DNA of 64,000 bases. Origin: Sphingomonadales bacterium. GTDB lineage: Bacteria > Pseudomonadota > Alphaproteobacteria > Sphingomonadales > Sphingomonadaceae. Within the stretch, counting starts at the first letter, position 1. Every line of letters begins with the position of its first letter. This document shows, one piece after another, positions 47,215-56,841 of the stretch. Under the pieces are notes generated by a model. It was not told the origin of the DNA, made no database searches, and was given only the letters and a program-made list of their open reading frames with translations. The stretch covers positions 1-64,000 of the forward strand of contig JAIXUQ010000088.1 of NCBI GenBank assembly GCA_027483465.1, read 5' to 3'. The translations under genes and the position numbers were made by a program.

Positions 47215-48768
47215 ATGAGCATCTTGAACAACAGCGGGCATATCCGCATTTTCGACACCACCCTGCGCGATGGCGAGCAGTCGCCCGGCTGCTCGATGAA
47301 TCTCGAGGAGAAGCTGAAGGTTGCCGCCCAGCTGGAAGCGCTGGGGGTGGACATCATCGAGGCCGGCTTTGCCATCGCATCGGAAGGCGATTTCGAAGCC
47401 GTGCAGGCGGTGGCCAACCTGTGTGACACCGCCATTGTCGCCAGCCTGGCCCGCGCCAATGCCGCCGACATCGAACGCGCCTGGGCCGCGCTGAAGGGCG
47501 CCCGCGCCCCGCGCATCCACACCTTCATCGCCACCAGCCCGCTGCACATGAAAGTGAAGCTGAACAAGTCGCCGGACGAGGTGCTGGAGGCGATCCGCAT
47601 GTCGGTCGGCCTCGCCCGCAATCTGTGCCCGGATGTGGAATGGTCGGCCGAGGATGCCACACGCAGCGATCCGGATTTCCTGTGCCGGGCGGTGGAAACC
47701 GCCATCAATGCTGGCGCCACCACGATCAACCTGCCCGACACCGTGGGCTATGCCACGCCGGAAACCTATGGCGCCATGTTCCGCGACGTGATCACCCGCG
47801 TGCCCAATGCCGATCAGGCGATTTTTTCCACCCATTGCCACAATGATCTGGGCCTGGCCGTGGCCAACACGCTGGCCGCCATCATGGCCGGGGCGCGGCA
47901 GGTGGAGGCGACGGTGAACGGCATCGGCGAGCGCGCCGGCAATGCCGCGGTGGAGGAAATCGCCATGGCGCTGAAGGTGCGCCACGACGTGATGCCCTAT
48001 CAGACGCGCATCGTGACCACCGAGATCACCCGCGCCAGCCGGCTGGTGAGCGGCGTGACGGGGATGCAGGTGCAGGCCAACAAGGCGGTGGTGGGCGCCA
48101 ACGCCTTCGCCCATGAAAGCGGCATCCACCAGGATGGCATGCTGAAGGACAGCTCAACCTATGAGATCATGACGCCCGACAGCGTGGGGCAGGGGGCGAC
48201 CAATCTGGTGCTGGGCAAGCATTCGGGCCGCGCCGCCTTCCGCTCCAAGCTGGCCGAACTGGGCTATGACCTGTCCGACAACGAGTTCGGCGATGCCTTC
48301 AAGCGCTTCAAGGATCTGGCCGACGCCAAGAAACAGGTGTTTGACGAGGATATCGTCGCGCTGGTGGACGACGAGGTGCTGCGCGGCCACGACCGCATCC
48401 AGGTGCAGGAGGTGGAGGTCTATTGCGGCTCCAACGGCCCGCAGCGGGCGATCCTGACCCTGTCCATCGATGGTGAGGAGGTGACGGCGGCCACCCGCGG
48501 CAACGGCCCGGTGGATGCGCTGTTCAACGCCATCCGCAAGCTGGTGCCGCATGAGGAGGCGGTGCTGAATCTCTATCAGGTTCATGCCGTGACGGCCGGC
48601 ACCGATGCCCAGGCCGAAGTGAGCGTGGTGCTGGCCGAGAATGGCCGCACCGTGCGCGGCACCGGCGCCCACACCGACACGCTGGTCGCCTCGGCCCGCG
48701 CCTATGTGAACGCGCTCAACAAGCTGATGGTGAAGCGGGGCAAATCGGCGCTGGCCGCCTCGGCGTGA
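47215..48768 (+). CDS. leuA: 2-isopropylmalate synthase
   Basis: The protein is 517 aa from [46 protein letters not shown] (metal His residues), [14 protein letters not shown], the [12 protein letters not shown] segment, and a C-terminal LeuA regulatory domain for leucine feedback are all visible. It condenses acetyl-CoA with 2-oxoisovalerate, the first committed leucine step. An attenuator with leader peptide precedes it. The stop overlaps the esterase start (GTGA). Confidence 0.98.
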   Translation: MSILNNSGHIRIFDTTLRDGEQSPGCSMNLEEKLKVAAQLEALGVDIIEAGFAIASEGDFEAVQAVANLCDTAIVASLARANAADIERAWAALKGARAPRIHTFIATSPLHMKVKLNKSPDEVLEAIRMSVGLARNLCPDVEWSAEDATRSDPDFLCRAVETAINAGATTINLPDTVGYATPETYGAMFRDVITRVPNADQAIFSTHCHNDLGLAVANTLAAIMAGARQVEATVNGIGERAGNAAVEEIAMALKVRHDVMPYQTRIVTTEITRASRLVSGVTGMQVQANKAVVGANAFAHESGIHQDGMLKDSSTYEIMTPDSVGQGATNLVLGKHSGRAAFRSKLAELGYDLSDNEFGDAFKRFKDLADAKKQVFDEDIVALVDDEVLRGHDRIQVQEVEVYCGSNGPQRAILTLSIDGEEVTAATRGNGPVDALFNAIRKLVPHEEAVLNLYQVHAVTAGTDAQAEVSVVLAENGRTVRGTGAHTDTLVASARAYVNALNKLMVKRGKSALAASA

Positions 48769-49724
48769 GGCGCGGCATCGCCTGCCTGGCCGCCCTGGCC
48801 AGCCTGGTGCTGGCCCACCCGGCGGCGGCGCAACTGCCGCCGCCGGGTGGACCGCCCGCCGGGCCGGGGCGTATGGCCGGGCCGGGGCTGGCGCCCACGC
48901 TGGCCAATGTCGCCTATGCCGGCATCTCGCCGGCGCAGCGGTTCGATCTGTGGCGCCCCGAGGGGCCGGGGCCGTTCCCGCTGGTGATCAACATCCATGG
49001 CGGCGGCTTCATGATGGGCAGCCGCGCGATGCTGGATGGCGCCATCCTGAAGGCGCTGCTGGCGCGCGGCATTGCGGTGGCCAGCCTGGATTACCGCCTG
49101 TCAGGCGAGGCGCGGTTTCCGGCGGCGGTGCAGGATGTGAAGGCCGCCGTGCGCCATCTGCGCGCCAATGCGGCGGCCTATCGGCTGGATCCGCAGCGCT
49201 TCCTGGCCTTTGGCCAATCGGCCGGCGGCAATCTGGCGTCGCTGTTGGGCACCAGCGGCGGGGAAGCGGCGTTCGAGGATGCGGCGCTGGGCCATGCCGG
49301 CGTCTCCTCGCGCGTGCAGGCGGTGGTGGACTGGTTTGGCCCCAATGATTTCGGCCTGCTCGATACCCATGCCCGGCAACAGGGCTGCCCGCCCGATCAT
49401 GATGCCGCCAATTCACCCGAATCGCGCTGGCTGGGCGCGCCGTTGCCGCAGGTGCCCGATCTCGTGCGCCGCGCCGATCCGGCCAGCTATGCCGATGCCG
49501 GCGATCCGCCCTTCCTGCTGCAAAAGGGCGACCGCGATTGCCTGGTGCCGGTGGCCCAGTCGCAACTTCTGCATCAGCGGCTGCGCGCCGCCGGGGTGAA
49601 GGCCAGTTTGGACATATTGCCCGGCGCCGGCCATGGCGACATGGGCCTGGCGACGCCGGTGTTTGCCAGCCCGGCCAACATCGAACGCGTGGTGGGCTTC
49701 ATGGCCGAACAGCTCAAGCCATGA
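48765..49724 (+). CDS. Secreted alpha/beta hydrolase (esterase/lipase)
   Basis: The protein is 319 aa from a GTG overlapping the leuA stop. Signal peptide [22 protein letters not shown]. The oxyanion motif HGGGF and nucleophile GQSAGG (Ser near residue 150) define the hormone-sensitive-lipase-like/BD-FAE group; DRDCLVP and GAGHG hold the acid and His. It likely acts on carbohydrate acyl esters or short esters in the periplasm. Overlapping starts with leuA and the next gene imply one transcript, although no metabolic link is evident. Confidence 0.87.
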   Translation: MRRGIACLAALASLVLAHPAAAQLPPPGGPPAGPGRMAGPGLAPTLANVAYAGISPAQRFDLWRPEGPGPFPLVINIHGGGFMMGSRAMLDGAILKALLARGIAVASLDYRLSGEARFPAAVQDVKAAVRHLRANAAAYRLDPQRFLAFGQSAGGNLASLLGTSGGEAAFEDAALGHAGVSSRVQAVVDWFGPNDFGLLDTHARQQGCPPDHDAANSPESRWLGAPLPQVPDLVRRADPASYADAGDPPFLLQKGDRDCLVPVAQSQLLHQRLRAAGVKASLDILPGAGHGDMGLATPVFASPANIERVVGFMAEQLKP

Positions 49725-50101
49725 CCGCGCCGCCCCGCCGCCTTGTCATCGTCTACAACGCCAATGCCGGGATCGTCGCTGGCGTGATGGACAGCGTGCA
49801 CAAGCTCGTCTCACCCGCCACCTATCCCTGCCAGTTGTGCGCCGTCACCTATGGCCTCACCAGCATGCGCCGGGAATGGCGGGCGTTTCTGGACGAACTG
49901 GGGCTGGAAACGCTGTTCCACCACCGCCCGGATTTCCGCGCCGCCTTCCCCGCCGCCGCCGATTGGCCGCTGCCGCTGGTGGCGGTGGAACAGGCCGGCG
50001 CCCTGACCCAACTGGTGAGCGCCGCCGATTTCGCCGCCATCCCGGATTTGCCCACGCTGATCGGCGTGGTGCGGGCGCGGTTGGGGCAACTGGGCCAATA
50101 A
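49721..50101 (+). CDS. Conserved small protein with a CxxC motif
   Basis: The protein is 126 aa, starting in the ATGA that ends the esterase gene. It begins RRLVIVYNANAGIVAGVMDS and carries ATYPCQLCAVTYG, a CxxC pair near residue 37, which suggests redox or metal binding. The rest looks alpha/beta. I cannot assign a family; similar proteins occur widely as hypothetical. Cytoplasmic. The palindrome at 50109 begins just after its stop. Confidence 0.68.
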   Translation: MTAPPRRLVIVYNANAGIVAGVMDSVHKLVSPATYPCQLCAVTYGLTSMRREWRAFLDELGLETLFHHRPDFRAAFPAAADWPLPLVAVEQAGALTQLVSAADFAAIPDLPTLIGVVRARLGQLGQ

Positions 50102-50108
50102 TCCCCCC

Positions 50109-50206
50109 GTCATGCTGAACTTGTTTCAGCATCCATGGGTATGCGCCCCCACCAGCGCGCCTTGCGGGGCATGCTCCCATGGATGCTGAAACAAGTTCAG
50201 CATGAC
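50109..50206. repeat. Large palindrome with 31-bp perfect arms before a GIY-YIG gene
   Basis: Left arm 50109-50139 and right arm 50176-50206 are exact reverse complements over 31 bases, separated by 36 bases that contain a further GC pairing (GCGCCCC with GGGGC). Each arm also holds the small hairpin GCTGAA/TTCAGC. It lies eight bp after one gene and 20 bp before the GIY-YIG start. Confidence 0.92.
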
Positions 50207-50226
50207 GAAGTCTCTTTTGGTAAGAT

Positions 50227-50550
50227 ATGGCCATGGACCGTGCCCCTTGTGTCTATATCCTGGCCAGCCAGAAGCGCGGCACGCTGTATATCGGGGTGAC
50301 CAGCCACCTTGCCCGGCGACTGCATCAGCATCGGGCCGATCTGCTGCCGGGCTTCACCCGCGACTATCATGTCCACCGCCTGGTTTGGGCCGAAAGCCAT
50401 GCCACCATGCCGGACGCCATTGCGCGGGAAAAACAGTTGAAGCGCTGGCATCGTCAATGGAAAATCAACCTGATCGAAGCCGACAATCCCGATTGGCGCG
50501 ACCTTGCCGTGGATTGGAACCTGGCGCCGCCGCTGGTGTCCCGCCCATAG
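50227..50550 (+). CDS. GIY-YIG domain nuclease-like protein behind a palindrome
   Basis: The protein is 107 aa (a start at 50233 is also possible). GIY half CVYILASQKRG, YIG half LYIGVTSHLARRL, conserved Arg in HQHR, and IAREKQLKRWHRQWK with the catalytic-type Glu. It is similar along its length to the protein at 44864 (NPDWRDLAV and NPDWDDLAV tails). The large palindrome lies immediately upstream. Function is not shown; nicking or repair-type DNA cutting is the family expectation. Confidence 0.87.
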   Translation: MAMDRAPCVYILASQKRGTLYIGVTSHLARRLHQHRADLLPGFTRDYHVHRLVWAESHATMPDAIAREKQLKRWHRQWKINLIEADNPDWRDLAVDWNLAPPLVSRP

Positions 50551-50555
50551 CCCCC

Positions 50556-51425
50556 CTACCGCAGCAACTCCGCCAGCAGCGGGTTGGGGAAGCGGCGGCG
50601 TTGGGTGATGGCGTGGAAATCCTCGGTCAGGCCGGGGATGGAGTGAAGCTCCACCAGCGTGCCGGCGGCCAGTTCGTCCTTCACCACGATCGGCGGCACC
50701 AGGGTGAGCGCTTCGGATGAACGGGCGAGCAGGCGCAGCATGGCCATGTCGTCCACCTCGGCGACGATGATCGGCTGGATGCCGGCGGCATCAAGCAGCT
50801 GATCAAAGCCGGTGCGGATATCCAGCCCGCGCGCCGGCAGCAGCACCGGCAATTTCGCCAGATCCTGCGGAAAGGCCAGCGGCCGGTGCAGCAGGCCGGG
50901 CGGGGCGACCAGGCCCACCGGCTGCTGGGCGATGCGGCGGCAGATGATATCGGGGGCGATGGCGCCGCGCGGCGGCTGGTTGGCCAGCACCACGTCCAGC
51001 TCATGCGCTTCCAGTTGCGCCACCAGATCGCGCATGGTGCCCGAAACCATCACCAGATCAATGTCGCGCCGGCCGATCAGCGGCGCGATGAATTCGGCCT
51101 GGAAATTGCGCGACAATGTGGGCAGCGCCCCCACGCGCAACATCTGCTGATCAATGCGCACCCGCCCGGCCAGCGTCTGTTGCAAGGCCTCCCCGGCGGC
51201 AAACACCGTGTCGGCATAATCCAGGGCGATTTTTCCCGCCTCGGTCAAGGCCATGCGCCGGGGGCCGCGATCGAACAGGGCGTGGCCCAGCGCCTCCTCC
51301 AGGCTTTTCAGCTGCACCGACAACGCCGATTGCGACAGGTTCAGCTGCTCGGCGGCGCGGGTGAGGCTGCCGGCGTGGGCCACGGCATGGAAATAGCGCA
51401 GATGGTTGTAATTGAGCGCAGCCAT
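50556..51425 (-). CDS. LysR-type transcriptional regulator
   Basis: The protein is 289 aa. The N-terminal winged helix-turn-helix MAALNYNHLRYFHAVAHAG, GSLTRAAEQLNLSQSALSVQ, is followed by the periplasmic-binding-like effector domain (NFQAEFIAPLIGRRDIDLVMV). It resembles NhaR/CbbR-type regulators. It is divergent from dabB with a 107-bp AT-rich gap, as expected for a regulator of that operon. Inferred role: control of the carbon uptake genes. Confidence 0.88.
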   Translation of the reverse strand: MAALNYNHLRYFHAVAHAGSLTRAAEQLNLSQSALSVQLKSLEEALGHALFDRGPRRMALTEAGKIALDYADTVFAAGEALQQTLAGRVRIDQQMLRVGALPTLSRNFQAEFIAPLIGRRDIDLVMVSGTMRDLVAQLEAHELDVVLANQPPRGAIAPDIICRRIAQQPVGLVAPPGLLHRPLAFPQDLAKLPVLLPARGLDIRTGFDQLLDAAGIQPIIVAEVDDMAMLRLLARSSEALTLVPPIVVKDELAAGTLVELHSIPGLTEDFHAITQRRRFPNPLLAELLR

Positions 51426-51532
51426 GGCTCACTTTCACCATATCGAACGATCTTGCGCAATATATCTATTTTACCAAGGCCGGTGCCGCGCCTAAGGCAT
51501 GCATGTTCCCCTCCTGCCGATGGAGTGTGCCG
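51426..51532. promoter_or_regulatory. Divergent control region of LysR gene and dabBA
   Basis: An unusually AT-rich stretch for this genome (about 51440-51475, CAATATATCTATTTTACC) with possible T-N11-A motifs (ATAT near both ends) lies between the two starts. LysR-type binding is expected here; exact sites cannot be set by eye. Confidence 0.45.
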
Positions 51533-53101
51533 ATGACCCTCTCTCCCTTGATCTGGGCCGCGCTGGCCGGCCCGCTGGCGCTGCTGGCGGTGGCGGTGCT
51601 GCCGCTCAATGCGCCGCGCCGGCGCGCCGATGCCGCCCGCGCTGCCGCCTTCCTGGCGCTGCTCACCGCGCTGGCCGGGGCCGCCGGCGTGCTGCTGGCC
51701 GGCCCGGCCGCAACCCCGGCGCTGCCGGGCGTGGGCCTCTATTTCGATGGCCTCACCGCGGTGATGTTCCTGCTGGTCAGCTTCGTCGGCAGCATCGTGG
51801 TGCATTTCGCCCGCAATTACATGGCCGGCGATCCCGGCCATGCCCGCTTCACCCGGCTGCTGTGTGTCACGCTGGCCAGCGTGCTGCTGCTGATCCTGTC
51901 GGGCAACATGGCGATGTTCCTGGTGGCCTGGGTGGCGACCTCGCTTGGCCTCAACCAGCTGCTGCTGTTCTATGGGGACCGGCAGGCCGCGATCCTGGCG
52001 GCGCGCAAGAAATTCATCGCCAGCCGCATCGGTGATCTGGCGCTGGCCATCGCCATCGGCATCCTGTGGGAAGCCACCGGCACGCTGGAATTCCCCGCGC
52101 TGTTTGCCGCGCTCAAGGGCCAGGCGGCCACCCCGGCGCTGGTGGTTGCCGGCGTGCTGATCGCGGTGGCGGCGCTCTTGAAATCGGCGCAATTCCCGCT
52201 GCACGGCTGGATCACCGAAGTGATGGAAACCCCCACGCCGGTTTCCGCCCTGCTGCACGCCGGCATCATCAACGCCGGCGGCTTTCTGGCGCTGCGCTTT
52301 GCGCCGCTGCTCGAAATGTCCACGCCGGCGCTCGATCTGCTGCTGGTGGTGGGCGGTTTCACCGCGCTGTTTGCCAGCGTGGTGATGCTCACCCAGAATG
52401 CCGTCAAGGTGGCGCTGGCCTGGTCCACCATCGCCCAGATGGGCTTCATGCTGCTGCAATGCGGGCTGGGCGCCTGGCTGGCCGCGCTGCTGCACATCCT
52501 GGCCCACTCGCTCTACAAGGCGCATGCCTTCCTGTCCTCCGGCAGTGTCGTCGATATCGCGCGGGCCAGCTGGTCCCCCAGCCCCGGCGGCGCGCCGCAC
52601 CCGGCGCGGCTGGCGATGGCGGTGGCGCTGGTGCTGGCCGCCGTGGGCATCACCGGCACCCTGTCGGGCTTTGCCATCGCGGTGCAGCCGGGGGTGTTTG
52701 CGCTGGGCGCCATCCTGCTGATGGGCCTTACCCACCTGATTGCCCAGTCCATCGATGAACGGCCGACCGGCTTTGTCATCGCCCGCACCGTGGCGGCGGC
52801 GATGGCGGTGGCGGCGGGCTGGTTTGCCCTGCAGGCCGGCATGGCCGCGCTGATGGCCGGAACCTTGCCCACCGAAGGCGCGCGCAGCGATGCCCTGGCC
52901 CTGGGCGCGGTGGCGATCATCGTCGCCGGCTTTGCCGCCCTCACCATTGGCCAGGCCAGCTTCATCACCGCCAAGGGCGCCGCCACCCCGGCCTGGGCGC
53001 GGGCCTTCTATGTCCATGCCCACAACGGGCTTTACGTGAACACCATCGCCAACCGGCTGGTGCTGGCGCTGTGGCCCACCGGCCTGCCGCACAAGCGCTG
53101 A
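51533..53101 (+). CDS. dabB: DabB, NuoL-like subunit of the DAB inorganic carbon transporter
   Basis: The protein is 522 aa with about 13 hydrophobic helices, of the proton-pumping NuoL/MrpA class. Conserved ion-channel residues lie in LLKSAQFPLHGWITEVMETPTPVSALLHAGIINAGG (positions about 215-250) and HILAHSLYKAHAFLSSG. It ends 28 bp before dabA, the normal pair order. DabB uses the proton gradient to power DabA. The start MTLSPLIWAALAG is preferred over an upstream ATG. Alone it could be mistaken for NADH dehydrogenase subunit 5. Confidence 0.93.
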   Translation: MTLSPLIWAALAGPLALLAVAVLPLNAPRRRADAARAAAFLALLTALAGAAGVLLAGPAATPALPGVGLYFDGLTAVMFLLVSFVGSIVVHFARNYMAGDPGHARFTRLLCVTLASVLLLILSGNMAMFLVAWVATSLGLNQLLLFYGDRQAAILAARKKFIASRIGDLALAIAIGILWEATGTLEFPALFAALKGQAATPALVVAGVLIAVAALLKSAQFPLHGWITEVMETPTPVSALLHAGIINAGGFLALRFAPLLEMSTPALDLLLVVGGFTALFASVVMLTQNAVKVALAWSTIAQMGFMLLQCGLGAWLAALLHILAHSLYKAHAFLSSGSVVDIARASWSPSPGGAPHPARLAMAVALVLAAVGITGTLSGFAIAVQPGVFALGAILLMGLTHLIAQSIDERPTGFVIARTVAAAMAVAAGWFALQAGMAALMAGTLPTEGARSDALALGAVAIIVAGFAALTIGQASFITAKGAATPAWARAFYVHAHNGLYVNTIANRLVLALWPTGLPHKR

Positions 53102-53129
53102 ACCCCCCATCCCGCGAAAGGTCCCCCCG

Positions 53130-55706
53130 ATGATGACCGACACGCTTGCCCGCACCGATGCCACGCCGGCCGCCGCCCCGGTGCCGCCGGCCCTTGAAAC
53201 CGCCATCGCCGCCGCCTGCCAGCGCATCGCGCCGCTGTGGCCGCTCAAGCATTTCGTCGCGGTCAATCCCTTCCTCGGCTTTTCGGGGCAAAGCTTTGCC
53301 GCCACCGCCGCCACGATGCGCCGCGTGGCCAAGGTGGACATGCTGATGCCGCGCGGCTTTTACCGTGAGGCGCTGGCCGCCGGCATCATCGGCGATGCCC
53401 ATATCGCCCAGGCGCTGGCCCGCGCCCCGGCCAATGCGCCCATCCCGGCGCCGCTGCCCGATGGCGTGGCGCTGGCCAAGGCGGCGCTGGCGCGCGATCC
53501 GGCACCGCGCGCAGGCGGCCCGGCCGTGGTCGCCACTATCGCCGAAGTGCTGGACCGGCTTTCGGCCGGGGATCGGCAGGCCAGCCGCACCGCCTTCATG
53601 GTGGATGAAATCTCGCGCTGGTGCGCCGCCTATTTCGATGAAGGCCAGGCCAGTTGGCAGATGCCGCAGCGCGGGCAGGGGCCGTGGGCGGCCTGGCGCG
53701 AGACGATGCGCCATGATCGCAATGCCGAAGCCATGGGCATCCGCGATTTCCGCCGCATCATCGCCGGCCTGCCCGCCGATCCGGTGGCGGCCATCGGCCT
53801 GATCGTGGAGGCCATCGGCATCCCGGCCAACGCCCAGACCGATTATCTGCACCGCGCCCTGTTCGATATCGGCGGCTGGGCGGCCTATGTCCGCTATCTG
53901 GTGTGGGACAATGGCCTTTATGGCCGGCCCGACAACCGGCTGGTGGAACTGCTCGCCATCCGCATGGCCTGGGGCTATGCCCTGTTCCGCCAGCGCACCG
54001 ATGCCGAATTCCAGGCCGCCTGGGCCGCCGAAATGCAGCAGGCCGCGCAACTGGCGCCCGATCACGACAGCACCACCGGGCTGGCCGCCGATCCCGAACT
54101 GGCCATCGATCTGGTGTTTCAGGATGCCTATGAAATTGCCTGGCAGGGCCAGTTGCTGGCCAAGCTGGCGCGCAACGAGACGGCGCCGCAGCCCTTTGCC
54201 ATTCCGGCGCGGCCGGGCCGCAAGCCGCTGCAGGCGGCCTTCTGCATCGATGTCCGCTCCGAAGTCTATCGCCGCGCGCTCGAACAGGTGGTGCCCGGCG
54301 GGGAGACCATCGGCTTTGCCGGCTTCTTTGGCTACCCGATCGAATATGTGCCGATCGGGCGCAGCAGCGGCGGCGCGCATTGCCCGGTGCTGCTCACCCC
54401 GGCCTATACGATCACCGAAATGGTGAACGGCGCCGATGCCGCGCTGGAAACCGAGGTGCTGGGCCTGCGCCTGCTCCGCCGGCGCGCGGCCAAGGCGTGG
54501 AAAAGCTTCAAGCAATCGGCCGTTTCCAGCTTCACCTATGTGGAGGCGATGGGCCTGGCGTTCGCGCCCAAGCTGGTTTCCGATGCGCTGGGCCTCACCC
54601 GCACCGTTTCCGATCCCAACACCGATGGGCTGGATGAGGCGGTTATCGGCAAGCTGGGGCCGCGGCTTGATCCGATGACGGTGGCCGGCCGCATGACCGG
54701 GCTCAGCGCCGAACAGCGGCTGAACCAGGCCGAAGCCGTGCTGCGCGCCATGAGCCTGACCGGTGATTTCGCCCGGCTGGTGCTGCTGGCCGGCCACGGC
54801 AGCACCACCGCCAACAATCCGCACGCCTCCGGCCTGGATTGCGGCGCCTGTGGCGGCCACACCGGGGAGGCCAATGCCCGCATCGCCGCCGATATCCTGA
54901 ATGATCCGGCGGTGCGCATCGGCCTGAAGAGCAGAGGCATCCATATCCCGGATGATTGCTGGTTCCTGGGCGCGCTGCATTGCACCACCACCGATCAGAT
55001 CACCCTGTTTGATACCGATCGGGTGCCGCCGGCCCTGCGCCCCGATGTGGCCGAGCTTGATGGCTGGCTGGCCCGCGCCTCCGCCCTCACCCGCCGCGAG
55101 CGCGCCCGCTTCCTCGATCTGGATGCGCCCGAAGGCGATATCGATGCCCAGGTGCTGCGCCGCAGCCGCGATTGGGCGCAGGTGCGCCCGGAATGGGGCC
55201 TGGCGGGCAACGGCGCCTTCATCGCCGCCCCGCGCCACCGCACCGCCGGCATCGATCTGGGCGGCCGCAGCTTCCTGCACAGCTATGATTGGCGGCAGGA
55301 TGAAGGCTTTGGCATCCTCACCCTGATCATGACGGCGCCGATGGTCGTCGCCTCGTGGATCAACCTGCAATATTACGGCTCCACCGTGAACAACAAGGTG
55401 TGGGGCGCCGGCAACAAGGTGCTGCACAATGTCGTCGGCACGCTGGGCGTGCTGGAAGGCAACGCCGGCGACCTCAAGACCGGCCTCGCCTGGCAATCGG
55501 TGCACGATGGGACCAAACTGCTGCACGAACCGCTGCGGCTGAACGTGTTCATCGAAGCGCCGCTGGACGCGATGACCGGGGTGATCTTGGCCAGCCAGAC
55601 GGTGCGCGACCTCGTTGACAACCAGTGGCTCCACCTCTGGGCCATCGACGATGATGGCCACGTCTCCCACCGCTACCACCGCGACGGGGAGTGGACCGCG
55701 CTCTGA
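53130..55706 (+). CDS. dabA: DabA, DUF2309 subunit of the DAB inorganic carbon transporter
   Basis: The protein is 858 aa, a beta-carbonic-anhydrase-like zinc protein. Candidate zinc-site residues are C372 and D374 (FCIDVRSE), H556 (LAGHGSTT) and C571 (LDCGACGG); their order and the C-x-D and H-15-C spacings fit the site known for DabA from Halothiobacillus. With DabB it hydrates CO2 and traps bicarbonate at the membrane. Two adjacent ATGs are possible at the start. Confidence 0.95.
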   Translation: MMTDTLARTDATPAAAPVPPALETAIAAACQRIAPLWPLKHFVAVNPFLGFSGQSFAATAATMRRVAKVDMLMPRGFYREALAAGIIGDAHIAQALARAPANAPIPAPLPDGVALAKAALARDPAPRAGGPAVVATIAEVLDRLSAGDRQASRTAFMVDEISRWCAAYFDEGQASWQMPQRGQGPWAAWRETMRHDRNAEAMGIRDFRRIIAGLPADPVAAIGLIVEAIGIPANAQTDYLHRALFDIGGWAAYVRYLVWDNGLYGRPDNRLVELLAIRMAWGYALFRQRTDAEFQAAWAAEMQQAAQLAPDHDSTTGLAADPELAIDLVFQDAYEIAWQGQLLAKLARNETAPQPFAIPARPGRKPLQAAFCIDVRSEVYRRALEQVVPGGETIGFAGFFGYPIEYVPIGRSSGGAHCPVLLTPAYTITEMVNGADAALETEVLGLRLLRRRAAKAWKSFKQSAVSSFTYVEAMGLAFAPKLVSDALGLTRTVSDPNTDGLDEAVIGKLGPRLDPMTVAGRMTGLSAEQRLNQAEAVLRAMSLTGDFARLVLLAGHGSTTANNPHASGLDCGACGGHTGEANARIAADILNDPAVRIGLKSRGIHIPDDCWFLGALHCTTTDQITLFDTDRVPPALRPDVAELDGWLARASALTRRERARFLDLDAPEGDIDAQVLRRSRDWAQVRPEWGLAGNGAFIAAPRHRTAGIDLGGRSFLHSYDWRQDEGFGILTLIMTAPMVVASWINLQYYGSTVNNKVWGAGNKVLHNVVGTLGVLEGNAGDLKTGLAWQSVHDGTKLLHEPLRLNVFIEAPLDAMTGVILASQTVRDLVDNQWLHLWAIDDDGHVSHRYHRDGEWTAL

Positions 55707-55800
55707 CCGGAGCGGACCGACACGGCGGCGGCGCTGCTGAACCGGCAGCGCCGCCGCCCCCTCTTTCCTTCCGCCCCCCGCCCCGCCATGATGCGCGGGC

Positions 55801-56841
55801 ATGACGACCGCCTCCACCCCCCCTGACGACAGCGGCCGCTGGTTCCGCCGCGCCCTTGCCGCAATGGCCGGCATCGGGCTGGCCATTGCCATCTGGCAGT
55901 TGCAGCAGCTGGTGCTGGTGATCTTTGCCAGTGCGCTGGTGGGGCTGATGCTCAACGATTTTGCCGCCTTTCTGCAACGCGTCCTCAAGCTGCCGTTTGC
56001 GCTGGCGATTGCGGCGGCGGTGCTGATCCCGCTCGTGGCGCTGGCCAGCATCTTTGGCCTGTTCGGTTCGATGATGGTGGAACAGTTCATCATCCTGTCA
56101 CAGCGGCTGCCGGCGGCGGTGGCCACGGTGGAAGGCTGGATCCGCGCGACGCCGGTGGGGGCCGATGTCATGGCCCAGGTGGCCAGCTATGCGCCCAAGG
56201 TCGCCCAAGTGGTGGAGTTTGCCCAGGCGGCGCTGGCCAATATCGGTTCGGCGATCACCGGGGTGGCGGTCGTGCTGGTGGCGGCGCTGTACATGGCGGC
56301 GCAGCCGCGGCTGTATGTCGATGGCCTGATCGAGATGCTGGCCCCCGAAAGCCGCCCGCGCGTGCGGGAGGCGCTGGCCGCGGTCAGGACCTCGCTCACC
56401 GCCTGGCTGAAGGGGCAGGCGATCGGCATGGCCTTTGTGGCGGTGGGCACGTCGGCCGGCCTGTGGCTGGTGGGCCTGCCTTCGCCGCTGGCCATCGGCC
56501 TGGTGGCCGGCCTGTGCGAATTCGTGCCCTATCTGGGGGTGGTGCTGGTGGCGGTGCCCACGGTGATCCTGGGCTTTGGCCAGGGCGTGGAAACCGGCCT
56601 GTTCACCATCGTCGCGCTGGTGGTGGTGCAGCAGTTGCAGGGCAATGTGGTGATGCCGATCGCCCAGAAAAGCTTTGGCGATCTGCCGCCGGTGCTCACC
56701 ATTTTCAGCCTGATCGCCGCCGGCACCTTGCTGGGGCCGCTGGGCGTGATCCTGGCGGTGCCGATCACCGTGGTGGGCATGGCGCTGCTGAAGGTCAGGC
56801 TGGCGTGGCTGGGGCGCACCTCGCCACTCACCGGGGGATAA
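55801..56841 (+). CDS. AI-2E family transporter
   Basis: The protein is 346 aa with about eight hydrophobic helices. LIEMLAPESRPRVREALAAV, GLVAGLCEFVPYLGVVLV and NVVMPIAQKSFGDLPPVL are family hallmarks. Named for an autoinducer exporter, but most members have unknown or sodium/proton-linked cargo. It lies 94 bp after dabA and may share its transcript. Inner membrane. Confidence 0.92.
   Translation: MTTASTPPDDSGRWFRRALAAMAGIGLAIAIWQLQQLVLVIFASALVGLMLNDFAAFLQRVLKLPFALAIAAAVLIPLVALASIFGLFGSMMVEQFIILSQRLPAAVATVEGWIRATPVGADVMAQVASYAPKVAQVVEFAQAALANIGSAITGVAVVLVAALYMAAQPRLYVDGLIEMLAPESRPRVREALAAVRTSLTAWLKGQAIGMAFVAVGTSAGLWLVGLPSPLAIGLVAGLCEFVPYLGVVLVAVPTVILGFGQGVETGLFTIVALVVVQQLQGNVVMPIAQKSFGDLPPVLTIFSLIAAGTLLGPLGVILAVPITVVGMALLKVRLAWLGRTSPLTGG

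Noticed and set aside
53105-53125. CCCGCGAAAGG before dabA resembling the 33-bp repeat core
   Set aside because: Only ten bases match and there is no inverted partner; it also serves as the ribosome site region.
52965-56171. 1068-codon open frame on the minus strand over dabA
   Set aside because: DabA on the plus strand is certain; the opposite frame shows no domain.
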